Assembly: GCA_045598325.1 (NCBI GenBank)
Contig: JAZLLT010000046.1
Coordinates: 1-22,485, forward strand
From: RUG14130 sp045598325
GTDB lineage: Bacteria; Bacillota; Clostridia; Christensenellales; Aristaeellaceae
DNA length: 22,485 bases
Direction of reading: 5' to 3'
Under the pieces are notes generated by a model. It was given only the letters and a program-made list of their open reading frames with translations. It was not told the origin of the DNA and did not search any database. A program made the translations under genes and the position numbers. Below, one piece after another: positions 5,590 through 13,193 of this stretch (the stretch's first letter is position 1; the number at the start of each line of letters is the position of its first letter).

Positions 5590-6576
5590 TTACATATTGT
5601 GCGTACGCTTGTATTCTTCCAGATAACGGTATTTGCCGCCATCCTGCTTCCGCTGTTTCGTTTCTCCGCGGCGGTTGTCTTCCACTTCCTTTTCGGGAAG
5701 CCGCAGTCCCGCCCAAAGCGCCAGGAACAGGAAGCCCTTGTTGACCGGCCAGAGATTGCCCGCGTTAAGCCGTCCCGCAATCAAATCATGATATCCCTGA
5801 AAGAACGGTACCGTTAGCCTGCCGCCCCGCATCCAAAGTGACTCGCCTATCCAGTTGATGCCGCCCCGCACGATGACAAAGGTGCCAAACGAGAGAATCA
5901 CGGAAATCGCAATCGAGATAATTCCGATGGCAAACATCGCGACACGCAAAGGTTTTCTCTGATCACGGTTGAGGATGACCGCGATGAGCAGCACAACATG
6001 TGCCAGAAAATCACAGCCCCAGCCGATCGTGAGATATAAGCCCGATTGACTGATTGCAGTCAGTTTCAGCAAAGAAAACGCGCAGCCGATGGCAGAAAAG
6101 ACGATTGCCGCTGTCTTCCTTTTGTAAGCCGCAAGCAATACCGTGCCCAAGGGAAGCAATGCGAAAATCAAGCCCGCATATCCGTGGGCAAGGGTATAGT
6201 AGACAGAGCCCGACACATTGAAGAGCATCGCATTCTGATATTTCAATATGAGAACGGCCGCCGTTATGGGGAGCAGTACGCCGGCGCCCGCAAATACCGC
6301 GGCAAGCGTTTTCCGCCCGCGCAGTATGGAGATGATGACGGCAATCATGAAGGGCACAATGAGGATCCCCGCATAGCCGGGTTGTCTGAGATCGGCCGCA
6401 TTTGCGAACGCGCCGAGCGACACCACAGAGCCGAAGATCGTGTTCAGCATCCCCAGGCATCTTGCCATGTAGTAAGTTGAAATTGTATTTGTCGTCAGGC
6501 AGAGTGCCGCAAACAGGAGCGTCAGCACAACGAACAGGATTTTCGGAGCGCGGCTGCCATTTTTCTCAAGTTCCAT
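5590..6576 (-). CDS. Polytopic membrane protein, hypothetical
   Basis: A 328-residue integral membrane protein with eight or nine hydrophobic segments, from 'ILFVVLTLLFAALCL' near the N-terminus to 'GFLFLALWAGLRL' near residue 290. A basic, strongly charged cytoplasmic tail of about 35 residues follows, ending 'YLEEYKRTHNM'. I see no signature of a transporter, sensor or enzyme family. The start at 6576 has GAGAGGTG just upstream, and a good promoter lies 60 bases further up. It heads a two-gene operon with the small membrane protein at 5310-5576. GC content and codon use look like the neighbours. The pairing suggests that they may form one membrane complex, which is inference. Confidence 0.75.
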   Translation of the reverse strand: MELEKNGSRAPKILFVVLTLLFAALCLTTNTISTYYMARCLGMLNTIFGSVVSLGAFANAADLRQPGYAGILIVPFMIAVIISILRGRKTLAAVFAGAGVLLPITAAVLILKYQNAMLFNVSGSVYYTLAHGYAGLIFALLPLGTVLLAAYKRKTAAIVFSAIGCAFSLLKLTAISQSGLYLTIGWGCDFLAHVVLLIAVILNRDQRKPLRVAMFAIGIISIAISVILSFGTFVIVRGGINWIGESLWMRGGRLTVPFFQGYHDLIAGRLNAGNLWPVNKGFLFLALWAGLRLPEKEVEDNRRGETKQRKQDGGKYRYLEEYKRTHNM

Positions 6577-6635
6577 TTTTTCACCTCTCCGTCATAATGA
6601 TACAGGTGTCTATAAACAGTCATTCCCGTATCCCA

Positions 6636-6664
6636 ATTATACAGGAAATGCCCGTTTTTTGCAA
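6636..6664 (-). promoter_or_regulatory. Promoter of the membrane-protein operon
   Basis: On the minus strand TTGCAA (6664-6659), a 17-base spacer and TATAAT (6641-6636). It is divergent from the repressor promoter about 85 bases away. Confidence 0.85.
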
Positions 6665-6749
6665 TACAAGCAGGCGATTTTGATTTATGTATCCGGTTCT
6701 TCACGGTGTTTTTCATGCTTACACAGCCTTTTTCCTCATCGCTGCGCGG

Positions 6750-6778
6750 TTGACAAATGAAGCAAAACAGACTAAAAT
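6750..6778 (+). promoter_or_regulatory. Promoter of the S24 repressor / GDSL hydrolase operon
   Basis: TTGACA (6750-6755), a 17-base spacer and TAAAAT (6773-6778), 30 bases before the start codon. Confidence 0.87.
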
Positions 6779-6808
6779 ACCACTATCTGTTATCGGAGGT
6801 AAACTCGC

Positions 6809-7513
6809 ATGAGCCGCATGGGCGATACCATCAAAAGCAGCCGCATCAAGTACGGCATGACCGAAAAACAACTGGCGAAGAAAACGGGCCTGGCTGAGAG
6901 TTTCATTAAGGAAGTGGAGGCGGGCAAGCGCATCCCGTCAGACGATCAGGCGCGCAGGATTTTGAAAGCCTGCGGAGCCGTGGACACGGTGGGCACCGAA
7001 ATCGACACCGCCAACGAGCCCGAGGTGGAGATCCGTCCCCGTCCCAGACCCTACATCATCCCCGTGGAAAAGAAGGAAGAACCCAAAGAGGAAGCGCGGG
7101 CGCAGGCGTCCAATGACGCGTGGCTGGATGCGCTGGGCGGGGTCGTCAAGCGCGTGCCCGTGACCGATGAGGACGGGCTGGTCATCGACCATGTGCTCTA
7201 CCCCGTCATCGGCGGAAAGATCGAGGGCGGCTCTCCCGACAAGGTGGTGCTGTTCCGCATGAACGACGACAGTCTATCCGGCTTCCGTGTGTACGCGGGC
7301 GACCTGCTGATGGTGGTCCCCGAGAAGAATCCCGTGGATGATGCCTTCATGCTGGTGTTCTATAATGGTAAGCGCAAGGTCCGCCGCATCAAAAAGTTGG
7401 AAGGTTCCAGGCTCATGCTGCAAAGTTATGACCGGGAACTCAAAATCGACACGAAAATGTGGGGCGAGATCCAGATTGTCGGGCGCTGCGTGAAACTCAC
7501 CCGCGCGCTGTAA
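6809..7513 (+). CDS. XRE-family HTH regulator with S24/LexA-like peptidase fold
   Basis: A 234-residue regulator. Residues 5-56 form a helix-turn-helix of Cro/CI type ('MTEKQLAKKTGLAESFIKEVE'). Residues 70-100 are a charged linker with Pro-Arg and Lys-Glu runs. Residues 110-230 resemble the S24 fold of LexA and phage repressors, with nucleophile region 'FRMNDDSLSGFRVYAGDLLMV' (Ser155). The position of the catalytic lysine seems to be Arg192, in 'KVRRIKK' against 'TVKRLKK' in LexA-like proteins, and no clear Ala-Gly cleavage bond is seen before Ser155. Self-cleavage may therefore be lost, so that the domain senses or dimerises instead. The ribosome binding site is TCGGAGGT. The gene is followed after nine bases by the GDSL hydrolase, in one operon. 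There are no phage genes around, so a host regulator is more likely than a prophage repressor. Confidence 0.82.
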   Translation: MSRMGDTIKSSRIKYGMTEKQLAKKTGLAESFIKEVEAGKRIPSDDQARRILKACGAVDTVGTEIDTANEPEVEIRPRPRPYIIPVEKKEEPKEEARAQASNDAWLDALGGVVKRVPVTDEDGLVIDHVLYPVIGGKIEGGSPDKVVLFRMNDDSLSGFRVYAGDLLMVVPEKNPVDDAFMLVFYNGKRKVRRIKKLEGSRLMLQSYDRELKIDTKMWGEIQIVGRCVKLTRAL

Positions 7514-7522
7514 GGAGGACAC

Positions 7523-8167
7523 ATGGAACTCAAAAATCTCAAAATCAACCTGCTCGGCGACAGCATCACCGAGGGCGTTGGCACCTCTTCCCTCGATTAC
7601 CGCTTCGGCGAACTGCTCGCGTCCCGCTGCGGCGCCGTCGTGCGCAATTACGGCATCAGCGGTACCCGCATCGCCCGCCAGCAGAAACCCACCGTGGACA
7701 ATCCGTCTTTCGATCAGCACTATGTGAGCCGCGTGGCGGGCATGGAAGAAGACGCGGATGTGATCGTGGTTTTCGGCGGCACAAACGATTTCGGTCACGG
7801 TGACGCGCCTCTGGGAAAGATGAGCGACCGCGAGGACACCACCTTCTACGGTGCGCTCCACGCCCTCTATTCGGCACTCCTCACAAAATACCCCGCCTCG
7901 AAATTCGTCATTCTGACCCCCATGCACCGCCTGAGCGAGGATGAGCCCCGCGCCGACGGCAGCACGCTGCTCACCTATGTGAACATCATCCGCGAGGTGG
8001 CGCAGTACTATTCGCTCCCCATTCTGGACCTCTACGCAGACAGCGGCATCACACCCAAGGTGGAAATTCTGAAACAGCGTTATATGCCCGACGGTCTCCA
8101 TCCTTCCGACGCGGGCAACGAAAAGCTGTTCGAGTTGATTTCAAACTTCATCAAATACCGGCTGTAA
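7523..8167 (+). CDS. SGNH/GDSL-type hydrolase
   Basis: A 214-residue esterase or lipase of the SGNH superfamily. Block I is 'LLGDSITEGVG' (nucleophile Ser14), block II 'YGISGTRIA' near residue 46, block III 'FGGTNDFGHG' (Asn88) and block V 'MPDGLHPSDAGNEKL' (Asp190, His193), so the whole catalytic set is present. There is no signal peptide, so the enzyme is cytoplasmic and probably deacylates a small ester or an acetylated sugar; the substrate cannot be told. The ribosome binding site TAAGGAGG overlaps the stop codon of the repressor gene, which shows translational coupling. Co-transcription with an S24-type regulator is unusual and may mean that the regulator controls its own operon. A terminator follows. 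Confidence 0.92.
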   Translation: MELKNLKINLLGDSITEGVGTSSLDYRFGELLASRCGAVVRNYGISGTRIARQQKPTVDNPSFDQHYVSRVAGMEEDADVIVVFGGTNDFGHGDAPLGKMSDREDTTFYGALHALYSALLTKYPASKFVILTPMHRLSEDEPRADGSTLLTYVNIIREVAQYYSLPILDLYADSGITPKVEILKQRYMPDGLHPSDAGNEKLFELISNFIKYRL

Positions 8168-8170
8168 GCC

Positions 8171-8200
8171 AAAAAGGCGCATGAAAGTGCGCCTTTTTTC
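8171..8200 (+). terminator. Terminator of the repressor/GDSL operon
   Basis: AAGGCGCA and TGCGCCTT form a stem around TGAAAG, with a run of six T residues (8194-8199). Confidence 0.93.
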
Positions 8201-8234
8201 TACCTTCGGGTGAGTCCGCTTGAAAACGGCGTTA

Positions 8235-8264
8235 TTGTGTTTTGTGGGTCTAATGCAGTATAAT
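8235..8264 (+). promoter_or_regulatory. Promoter of the XRE/TPR regulator
   Basis: TATAAT at 8259-8264 is perfect. The best -35 is TTGTGT (8235-8240) with an 18-base spacer, so the promoter is moderate. It argues against any start codon upstream of 8271. Confidence 0.6.
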
Positions 8265-8297
8265 GAGTGTGCAAAACGCAAGAAAGAGGTTATGCAC

Positions 8298-9326
8298 ATG
8301 AAATTGGGAAAGAAAATCAAAGCCCTGCGCATCAGAACAGGCTTGACACAGGAGCAGCTTGCGCAGAAGCTCACCGTCAGCCCGCAGACCGTCTCCAAGT
8401 GGGAAAACGGCGTTGCCATGCCGGACATCACCCTGCTGCCCGTATTGGCGGAGGTTTTCGGCGTCAGCATCGATGACCTGTTCGACCTTAGTGTACAGCA
8501 GCGCATGAACCGCATCGAGAGCCGTCTGGAGATTGGTGAGGAACTTCCGGGAGACATATTCCGGGAGTATGAAGCGTTCCTGAAAGACCAAATCGAAGCC
8601 GATCAAAAGCGGGCCTCGGAGTTGCTCGCCACGCTTTACTACCATGAAATGGAGGCCTTTTCCCGCAAGGCGGACCGATACGCAAAAGAAGCGGTGCGCC
8701 TTGCTCCCAATGAAAAGAACTGCGAGTGGATGCTGCAGAAAACTTCCGGTCACGCCATTTGGGACTGGAGCGTTTCCAATCATGCCGCGGCGGCAGACTT
8801 CTACCGGGATCTGATACAAGAGAATCCGTCCGCTCCTCTGCCCTATTACTATCTGCTGGACAATCTTATCGCCGACCGGCGTGCGGACGAGGCGGAACAA
8901 GTGCTTTCGCGTCTGACCACACTGAAAGACGCGCGCCCCGTTATGCTCAGGGTCTACCGCGCACACATCGCCCTGTCCCGTTTTGACGAGGAGACGGCGG
9001 ACGGAATCATGGTGGAACTGACCGCCGCGTATCCAAACGACTGCACCGCGCTGTATGAAGCGGCCCAGTATTACGCCGCCAAGAGCGATTATCAAAAAGC
9101 TCTCCCGCTCTATGAGCGTTCCTTCGAAGCGGAACCGCGCCGTCCCCGTTTTACGGACGAGCTCGAAGCCATTGCCCGCATTTACGAGATATCGGGAGAT
9201 TACCAAAGCGCCGCCGATACCTGCGGCAGGATCATCACCCTTCTGGAGGAGGAATGGCACATGACCGAGGAAGCGGGCTTGCAGAAAGCAAGAAGCGAAA
9301 AGGCGCGATTGCTCTCCATGATCTGA
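8298..9326 (+). CDS. XRE-family transcriptional regulator with TPR-like C-terminal domain
   Basis: A 342-residue protein. Residues 1-65 are a classic helix-turn-helix ('GLTQEQLAQKLTVSPQTVSK', then 'WENG' and 'MPDITLLPVLAEVFGVSIDDLF'). The remaining 275 residues are helical, with TPR-like repeats such as 'YYYLLDNLIADRRADEAEQV', 'ALYEAAQYYAAKSDYQKALP' and 'RIYEISGDYQSAADTC'. Regulators of this layout often bind a peptide or protein partner through the TPR part, as in the RRNPP type, but no peptide gene is adjacent; the peptide transporter on the other strand nearby is a possible context. I chose ATG 8298 because AAAGAGG lies eight bases before it and the -10 element is at 8259. The longer frame from 8220 starts upstream of the promoter. 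A terminator follows at once. Confidence 0.85.
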   Translation: MKLGKKIKALRIRTGLTQEQLAQKLTVSPQTVSKWENGVAMPDITLLPVLAEVFGVSIDDLFDLSVQQRMNRIESRLEIGEELPGDIFREYEAFLKDQIEADQKRASELLATLYYHEMEAFSRKADRYAKEAVRLAPNEKNCEWMLQKTSGHAIWDWSVSNHAAAADFYRDLIQENPSAPLPYYYLLDNLIADRRADEAEQVLSRLTTLKDARPVMLRVYRAHIALSRFDEETADGIMVELTAAYPNDCTALYEAAQYYAAKSDYQKALPLYERSFEAEPRRPRFTDELEAIARIYEISGDYQSAADTCGRIITLLEEEWHMTEEAGLQKARSEKARLLSMI

Positions 9327-9355
9327 AAAAACCGTCCCTTCCGGGACGGTTTTTC
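9327..9355. terminator. Bidirectional terminator
   Basis: AAAAACCGTCCC (9327-9338), TTCC loop and GGGACGGTTTTT (9343-9354). Symmetric A and T runs let it serve the XRE gene and the minus-strand DUF3899 gene, which it touches. Confidence 0.93.
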
Positions 9356-9756
9356 TATGCCTGCGGGGCGAGAACGCCATACAGAATGAGCATAACCACC
9401 GAAAACACGATGAGCGTGAGCCCCGCGTAAATCAGGTGATACAGAGCCGGTTTGCGCTCCTCCGCTTTCTTTTGGCGGTAATCGTAATAATTCTCATCGC
9501 GGCGGCCCGGGTGGGCAAACCGCCCGAAAAGGTTTTTGCTACCGTAAGAAAAGATATCGAAAAAACCCGATTCGGAGCCCTTGGTCAACAGACCGATGCA
9601 CAGGAAAATCGCGCCGGTCACAAAACCGCCGTCGGAGAGCGCGCCGCAGTTTTCGTGCATTCCAAGGGAGAACGAAAAGCCGCGGTACAGCGCGACAAGT
9701 ACGGCAAGGACGATACCCGTACCGAGGGCTATGAAATACTTGCGTTTACAGTTCAT
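9355..9756 (-). CDS. DUF3899 domain-containing membrane protein
   Basis: A 133-residue membrane protein. Hydrophobic segments lie near residues 8-25 ('YFIALGTGIVLAVLVALY'), 44-60 ('GFVTGAIFLCIGLLTKG') and 108-127 ('LIYAGLTLIVFSVVMLIL'). Between the last two is the conserved cytoplasmic stretch 'FDIFSYGSKNLFGRF' followed by 'YYDYRQKKAEERKPA', which is the DUF3899 pattern. The function is unknown. AGAGGAAG is its ribosome binding site. It lies just behind the terminator of the peptide transporter operon in the same direction, and no promoter of its own is obvious in the 45-base gap, so it may be expressed by read-through from oppF. Confidence 0.82.
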   Translation of the reverse strand: MNCKRKYFIALGTGIVLAVLVALYRGFSFSLGMHENCGALSDGGFVTGAIFLCIGLLTKGSESGFFDIFSYGSKNLFGRFAHPGRRDENYYDYRQKKAEERKPALYHLIYAGLTLIVFSVVMLILYGVLAPQA

Positions 9757-9765
9757 GCTTCCTCT

Positions 9766-9795
9766 GAAAAGGCTGCCGTCAGTATGGCGGCAGCC
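9766..9795 (-). terminator. Terminator after oppF
   Basis: GGCTGCCG (9771-9778) pairs with CGGCAGCC (9788-9795). In the minus direction the stem is followed by TTTTC. The short tail suggests partial read-through into the DUF3899 gene. Confidence 0.75.
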
Positions 9796-9801
9796 GGTTG
9801 T

Positions 9802-11037
9802 TTACTGCTTCTTTGCATCCATTTCCGCGATCCTGGCCTTGTAGCGTTCAAACTCCTCGTCGTTGCAGGAGACGAAATGGCCGGGCAGGATCTCGCGGAG
9901 GGTGGGCTGCTGCACGCTGTAATCGTGGGCGGAAAGCGGATTGTAGGTCTTACGCTGACGCATTTTCTCACACTCCGGATCGGGCAGCGGGATAGCCGAC
10001 AACAGGGATTCGGTGTAGGGATGCAGCGGATGGGCAAACAATTCGTCGGAGGGTGCCAGTTCCACCATATGTCCGTAGTACATGACACCGATGCGGTCGG
10101 AGAAGTACTTGACGACAGACAGATCGTGGGCGATGAACAGGATGGTGAGACCCAGTTTGTTGCGCAGGTCGTTGAGGAGGTTGATGACCTGTGCCTGAAT
10201 GGACACATCCAGCGCGCTCACGGGCTCGTCCGCAATGATCAGTTCGGGCTCCATAATGATGGAACGGGCAATGCCGATGCGCTGACGCTGGCCGCCGGAG
10301 AACTCGTGGGGGTAACGGGTGGCGTGCTCACGCACCAGACCGACCATCTCAAGGGTCTTGTAGACTTTCTCGTTGATGACCTCTTCATCCGTTTCGCCCT
10401 GAATGCGCAGACCTTCCGCGATGATTTCGCGCACTGTCATGCGGGGGTCCAGAGACGCGATGGGGTCCTGGAAAATCATCTGGATGCGGTTGACCAGTCT
10501 GGTCCTGCAGGCCTTGTTCAGTTCATACTGATACTTGCGCTTGAGCGCCTTTTTCTCGTCGCCGCTCGCGGCCTTCAGCATGGGCTTATACTCGGCGTCC
10601 AGTTCCCGGACCATTTTGTCCGCGTACTCGTGGTCGCAGTTTTTCTGGTCGAATTTCGCCGCAGCGATCTTCTTCTTGTTGGCGGCGACGATGTCCCTGA
10701 GTTCCTGCTTGAGAGACGCCGCCTCCGCACCAGTTGCCGCCGCGATATTCGCCTTATACTCGGCTTTGGCGGTCTTGATGGCTTCCCGGTAACTGCGGAT
10801 GCCCGCGCCGATGCGAACACCCTTGAAATAGATGTTGCCGGAAGTGATGTTGTAAAGTTTGATGATGGAGCGGCCGGTGGTGGTTTTCCCGCATCCGGAT
10901 TCGCCGACCAGACCGAACACTTCACTCTTCATGATATCAAAACTGACATCATCGACCGCCTTGAAGGGGGCGCGGGGACTGCCGAAATACTGGCAGAGAT
11001 GCTCTACGCGAAGCAGCGTTTCCTGATTATTCTGCAT
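9802..11037 (-). CDS. oppF: Oligopeptide ABC transporter ATP-binding protein, with insertion
   Basis: A 411-residue cytoplasmic ATPase of the Opp/Dpp type. Walker A is 'GESGCGKT' (45-52), Q-loop Gln190 in 'MIFQDPIASLDPRM', signature 'FSGGQRQR' (246-253), Walker B 'LIIADEP' (266-272) and the H-loop His304 in 'FIAHD'. The C-terminal 'HPLHPYTESLLSAIP' is typical of OppF. Walker A and Q-loop are about 140 residues apart instead of about 40. The extra stretch, about residues 80-182, is rich in Lys, Ala and Glu, predicted helical or coiled coil ('LKQELRDIVAANKKKIAAAK'). All catalytic motifs are intact, so the protein is probably active. Its start overlaps the end of oppD by 11 bases, a sign of coupling. 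It pairs with the even more enlarged OppD. Confidence 0.93.
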   Translation of the reverse strand: MQNNQETLLRVEHLCQYFGSPRAPFKAVDDVSFDIMKSEVFGLVGESGCGKTTTGRSIIKLYNITSGNIYFKGVRIGAGIRSYREAIKTAKAEYKANIAAATGAEAASLKQELRDIVAANKKKIAAAKFDQKNCDHEYADKMVRELDAEYKPMLKAASGDEKKALKRKYQYELNKACRTRLVNRIQMIFQDPIASLDPRMTVREIIAEGLRIQGETDEEVINEKVYKTLEMVGLVREHATRYPHEFSGGQRQRIGIARSIIMEPELIIADEPVSALDVSIQAQVINLLNDLRNKLGLTILFIAHDLSVVKYFSDRIGVMYYGHMVELAPSDELFAHPLHPYTESLLSAIPLPDPECEKMRQRKTYNPLSAHDYSVQQPTLREILPGHFVSCNDEEFERYKARIAEMDAKKQ

Positions 11038-13192
11038 CTTCTTCCCCTCTCTTGCTCTTCATGCGGGCAATTCTTTCGGTGATGACCTTGGGCATTTCGA
11101 CCTTGGGGGCGTCCGGATGGAGCAGCCAGGTCGCGGCGTAGTGGGTATCCGTGATTTTGAACATGGGCGGCTGAAGTTCAAAGTCGATCTTCAGCGCGTA
11201 CTTGTTGCGCTCCGCGAAGGCGTCGCCTTTGGGCGGATAGATCATGTCGGGAGGCGTGCCGGGAATGGCTTCCAGTTTCTCCTTCGTGTCAAGATCGGGC
11301 ATGGAGGACAGCAGCGCCCAGGTGTAGGGATGCGCGGGCTCATAGAACACTTCGGGAGCTTTTCCGTATTCCACGATCTTGCCGGCGTACATGACTGCGA
11401 TGCGGTCCGCCATGTTGGCGACGACGCCGAGATTGTGGGTGATGAAGATGACGGAGAGGTTCCTCTCGCGCTTCAGTTTGTTGATAAGTTCCAGGATCTG
11501 GGACTGGATGGTCACATCCAGAGCGGTGGTGGGCTCGTCGCAGATGAGGATATCGGGGTCGGCGGCCAGGGCGATGGCGATAACGATGCGCTGGCGCATG
11601 CCGCCGGAGAACTCGAAGGGATACTGGGTGAAGCGCTTGCGGGGCTCCGGGATACCGACCTCTTCCATCAGTTTGATGGCGCGCTCCCTGGCGATGCCCT
11701 TGGTGACCTTCTTGACCACGCCGGACGCGTTTTCCTTGAGGAAGTCGATCATTCCCACGGCTTCATCGTCGAAGGAACGCTTGTCACGGGCGGCAATGGA
11801 CTGCTCAAAGTGCTCCACGACCAGATCCACCTGATGGATCACGGCCGCTTTCGCCTCGTCCATGTCGATGAGAGACTTGGGCGCGACCTGCCACTCGGGT
11901 TCCTTGCCCTTGGCGACCAGCGCGGCGCGCTTGGCAGTCTGCTTGGCAAAGCGTTTTTCTTCCTTCTCGTTTTTCACGATGGCGCCGAAATACTTTTCGA
12001 TTTCATTATCCAGCGCGGAAGAGAAGGTGTAGGAGATGCTGTCCTTGACGATCTCCATCTTGTCGATGGATGCCTCGACCGCCTTGGTCATGACCTTGTG
12101 GGCAGCCTTGCATTCCTTCCTGTCGAGGGTGTCCTTCGTGAAGACGGCTTTCTGCTCGTTGAGTACACGGATGGCTTCCGCTCTCGCGGCATAGGACTTG
12201 TCCGCGCTCCATTTGAGACCCATCTTGGCGTTCTCGATGAAGTCCAGCATAAAGTTGTCGTCCAGATACTTGCGCAGACAGGCATTGAGTTCTTTGACGC
12301 CCATCTCAGGCAGTTCCTGACCGGAATAGGTCAGGTAGTAGCCCATGGCGAAGAAGTTGGGCATCTCGTAGGTGAGCGCCTCGGAAAGGATGGCTCCGAT
12401 GGCGTTGAGGGTAGTGATGGTGGCTTCTCCCTCGCCCTTCTTGGCGGCGGAGATGTCGGCTCTGTTTTTGAGCACATGGATGAGCGCGGTTAGTTCGGAA
12501 GCCTTCTCGTGTACCACATACCGCTCGATGGATTCGCGCGCCAGTTTCGCGATGCGCTTGATGCGGTAGTCCAGATCCTTGCTGACCTTCTTGCTGAGTT
12601 CAAAGGACAGCTCTTCGATCATGCCGACGGCTTCGGTCGCCGCGTCATGCGCCTTGTTATAGGAACCTTCCAGTTCGAGATGCTTGTACTCGAACTTGTC
12701 AAATTTCTTGCACTTGGCGGAGAGGACGGCATCGGCGGTCTTGTCGTCGCCGTTTGCCGCGTCCATGCACTCCTGCAGATTTTTGAGGTATCTGTTGAAG
12801 GTGGCACGGCTTTCTTTCTGGCGCACCTTGCCCTTCAGGATCATGGCTTCGGTCAACTGGCGGCCGATGCGGATGATGGGATTCAGAGAGGACATGGGAT
12901 CCTGGAAGATCATGGCGATCTTGTCTCCGCGGATCTTGTGGAACTCATCTTCGGGGATTTTGATGAGGTCCTTGCCGTCATAGATGATCTCGCCGTTTTC
13001 CACGATGGCGTTGCCCGCCAGAATGCCCAGAATGGCTTTGGAGGTGACGGACTTGCCGGAACCGGACTCGCCGACGATGGCGAGGGTCTCGCCTTTATAA
13101 AGGTCAAAGTTGATACCGCGGACTGCCTGAACCTTACCGTCGGTAGTGCGGAACGATATTCTCAGGTCTTTTACCTGTAACTTTTTTTCCAT
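11027..13192 (-). CDS. oppD: Oligopeptide ABC transporter ATP-binding protein with very large insertion
   Basis: A 721-residue ATPase, about twice the normal OppD length (320-350). Walker A is 'GESGSGKS' (41-48), Q-loop Gln97 in 'MIFQDPMSSLNP', signature 'FSGGMRQR' (528-535), Walker B 'ILICDEP' and H-loop 'FITHN' (His586). 'IPGTPPDMIYPP' marks the OppD type. Between Q-loop and signature lie 430 residues instead of about 60. The insertion, about residues 128-490, is mostly helical and charged, with few cysteines and no recognisable domain; it sits in the helical subdomain that touches the permease. The four cysteines of the usual C-terminal motif are replaced (Asp657, Asn663, Asp670, Thr688), so no iron-sulfur cluster is expected. 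The flanking sequence is normal and the frame is open throughout, so this is not a frameshift or fusion error. Confidence 0.93.
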   Translation of the reverse strand: MEKKLQVKDLRISFRTTDGKVQAVRGINFDLYKGETLAIVGESGSGKSVTSKAILGILAGNAIVENGEIIYDGKDLIKIPEDEFHKIRGDKIAMIFQDPMSSLNPIIRIGRQLTEAMILKGKVRQKESRATFNRYLKNLQECMDAANGDDKTADAVLSAKCKKFDKFEYKHLELEGSYNKAHDAATEAVGMIEELSFELSKKVSKDLDYRIKRIAKLARESIERYVVHEKASELTALIHVLKNRADISAAKKGEGEATITTLNAIGAILSEALTYEMPNFFAMGYYLTYSGQELPEMGVKELNACLRKYLDDNFMLDFIENAKMGLKWSADKSYAARAEAIRVLNEQKAVFTKDTLDRKECKAAHKVMTKAVEASIDKMEIVKDSISYTFSSALDNEIEKYFGAIVKNEKEEKRFAKQTAKRAALVAKGKEPEWQVAPKSLIDMDEAKAAVIHQVDLVVEHFEQSIAARDKRSFDDEAVGMIDFLKENASGVVKKVTKGIARERAIKLMEEVGIPEPRKRFTQYPFEFSGGMRQRIVIAIALAADPDILICDEPTTALDVTIQSQILELINKLKRERNLSVIFITHNLGVVANMADRIAVMYAGKIVEYGKAPEVFYEPAHPYTWALLSSMPDLDTKEKLEAIPGTPPDMIYPPKGDAFAERNKYALKIDFELQPPMFKITDTHYAATWLLHPDAPKVEMPKVITERIARMKSKRGEEDAE

Positions 13193-13193
13193 A

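Noticed and set aside
6809..7513. Prophage repressor as a sign of an integrated phage
   Set aside because: No integrase, structural, lysis or attachment sequences are present; the next gene is a GDSL hydrolase in the same operon.
9436..11082. Long plus-strand frame opposite oppF
   Set aside because: It is antisense to the ATPase motifs and crosses the DUF3899 gene and the oppF terminator.
11027..13192. OppD as two fused or misassembled genes
   Set aside because: One continuous frame carries Walker A, Q-loop, signature, Walker B and H-loop in the correct order exactly once, so the extra part is an insertion within one ATPase.
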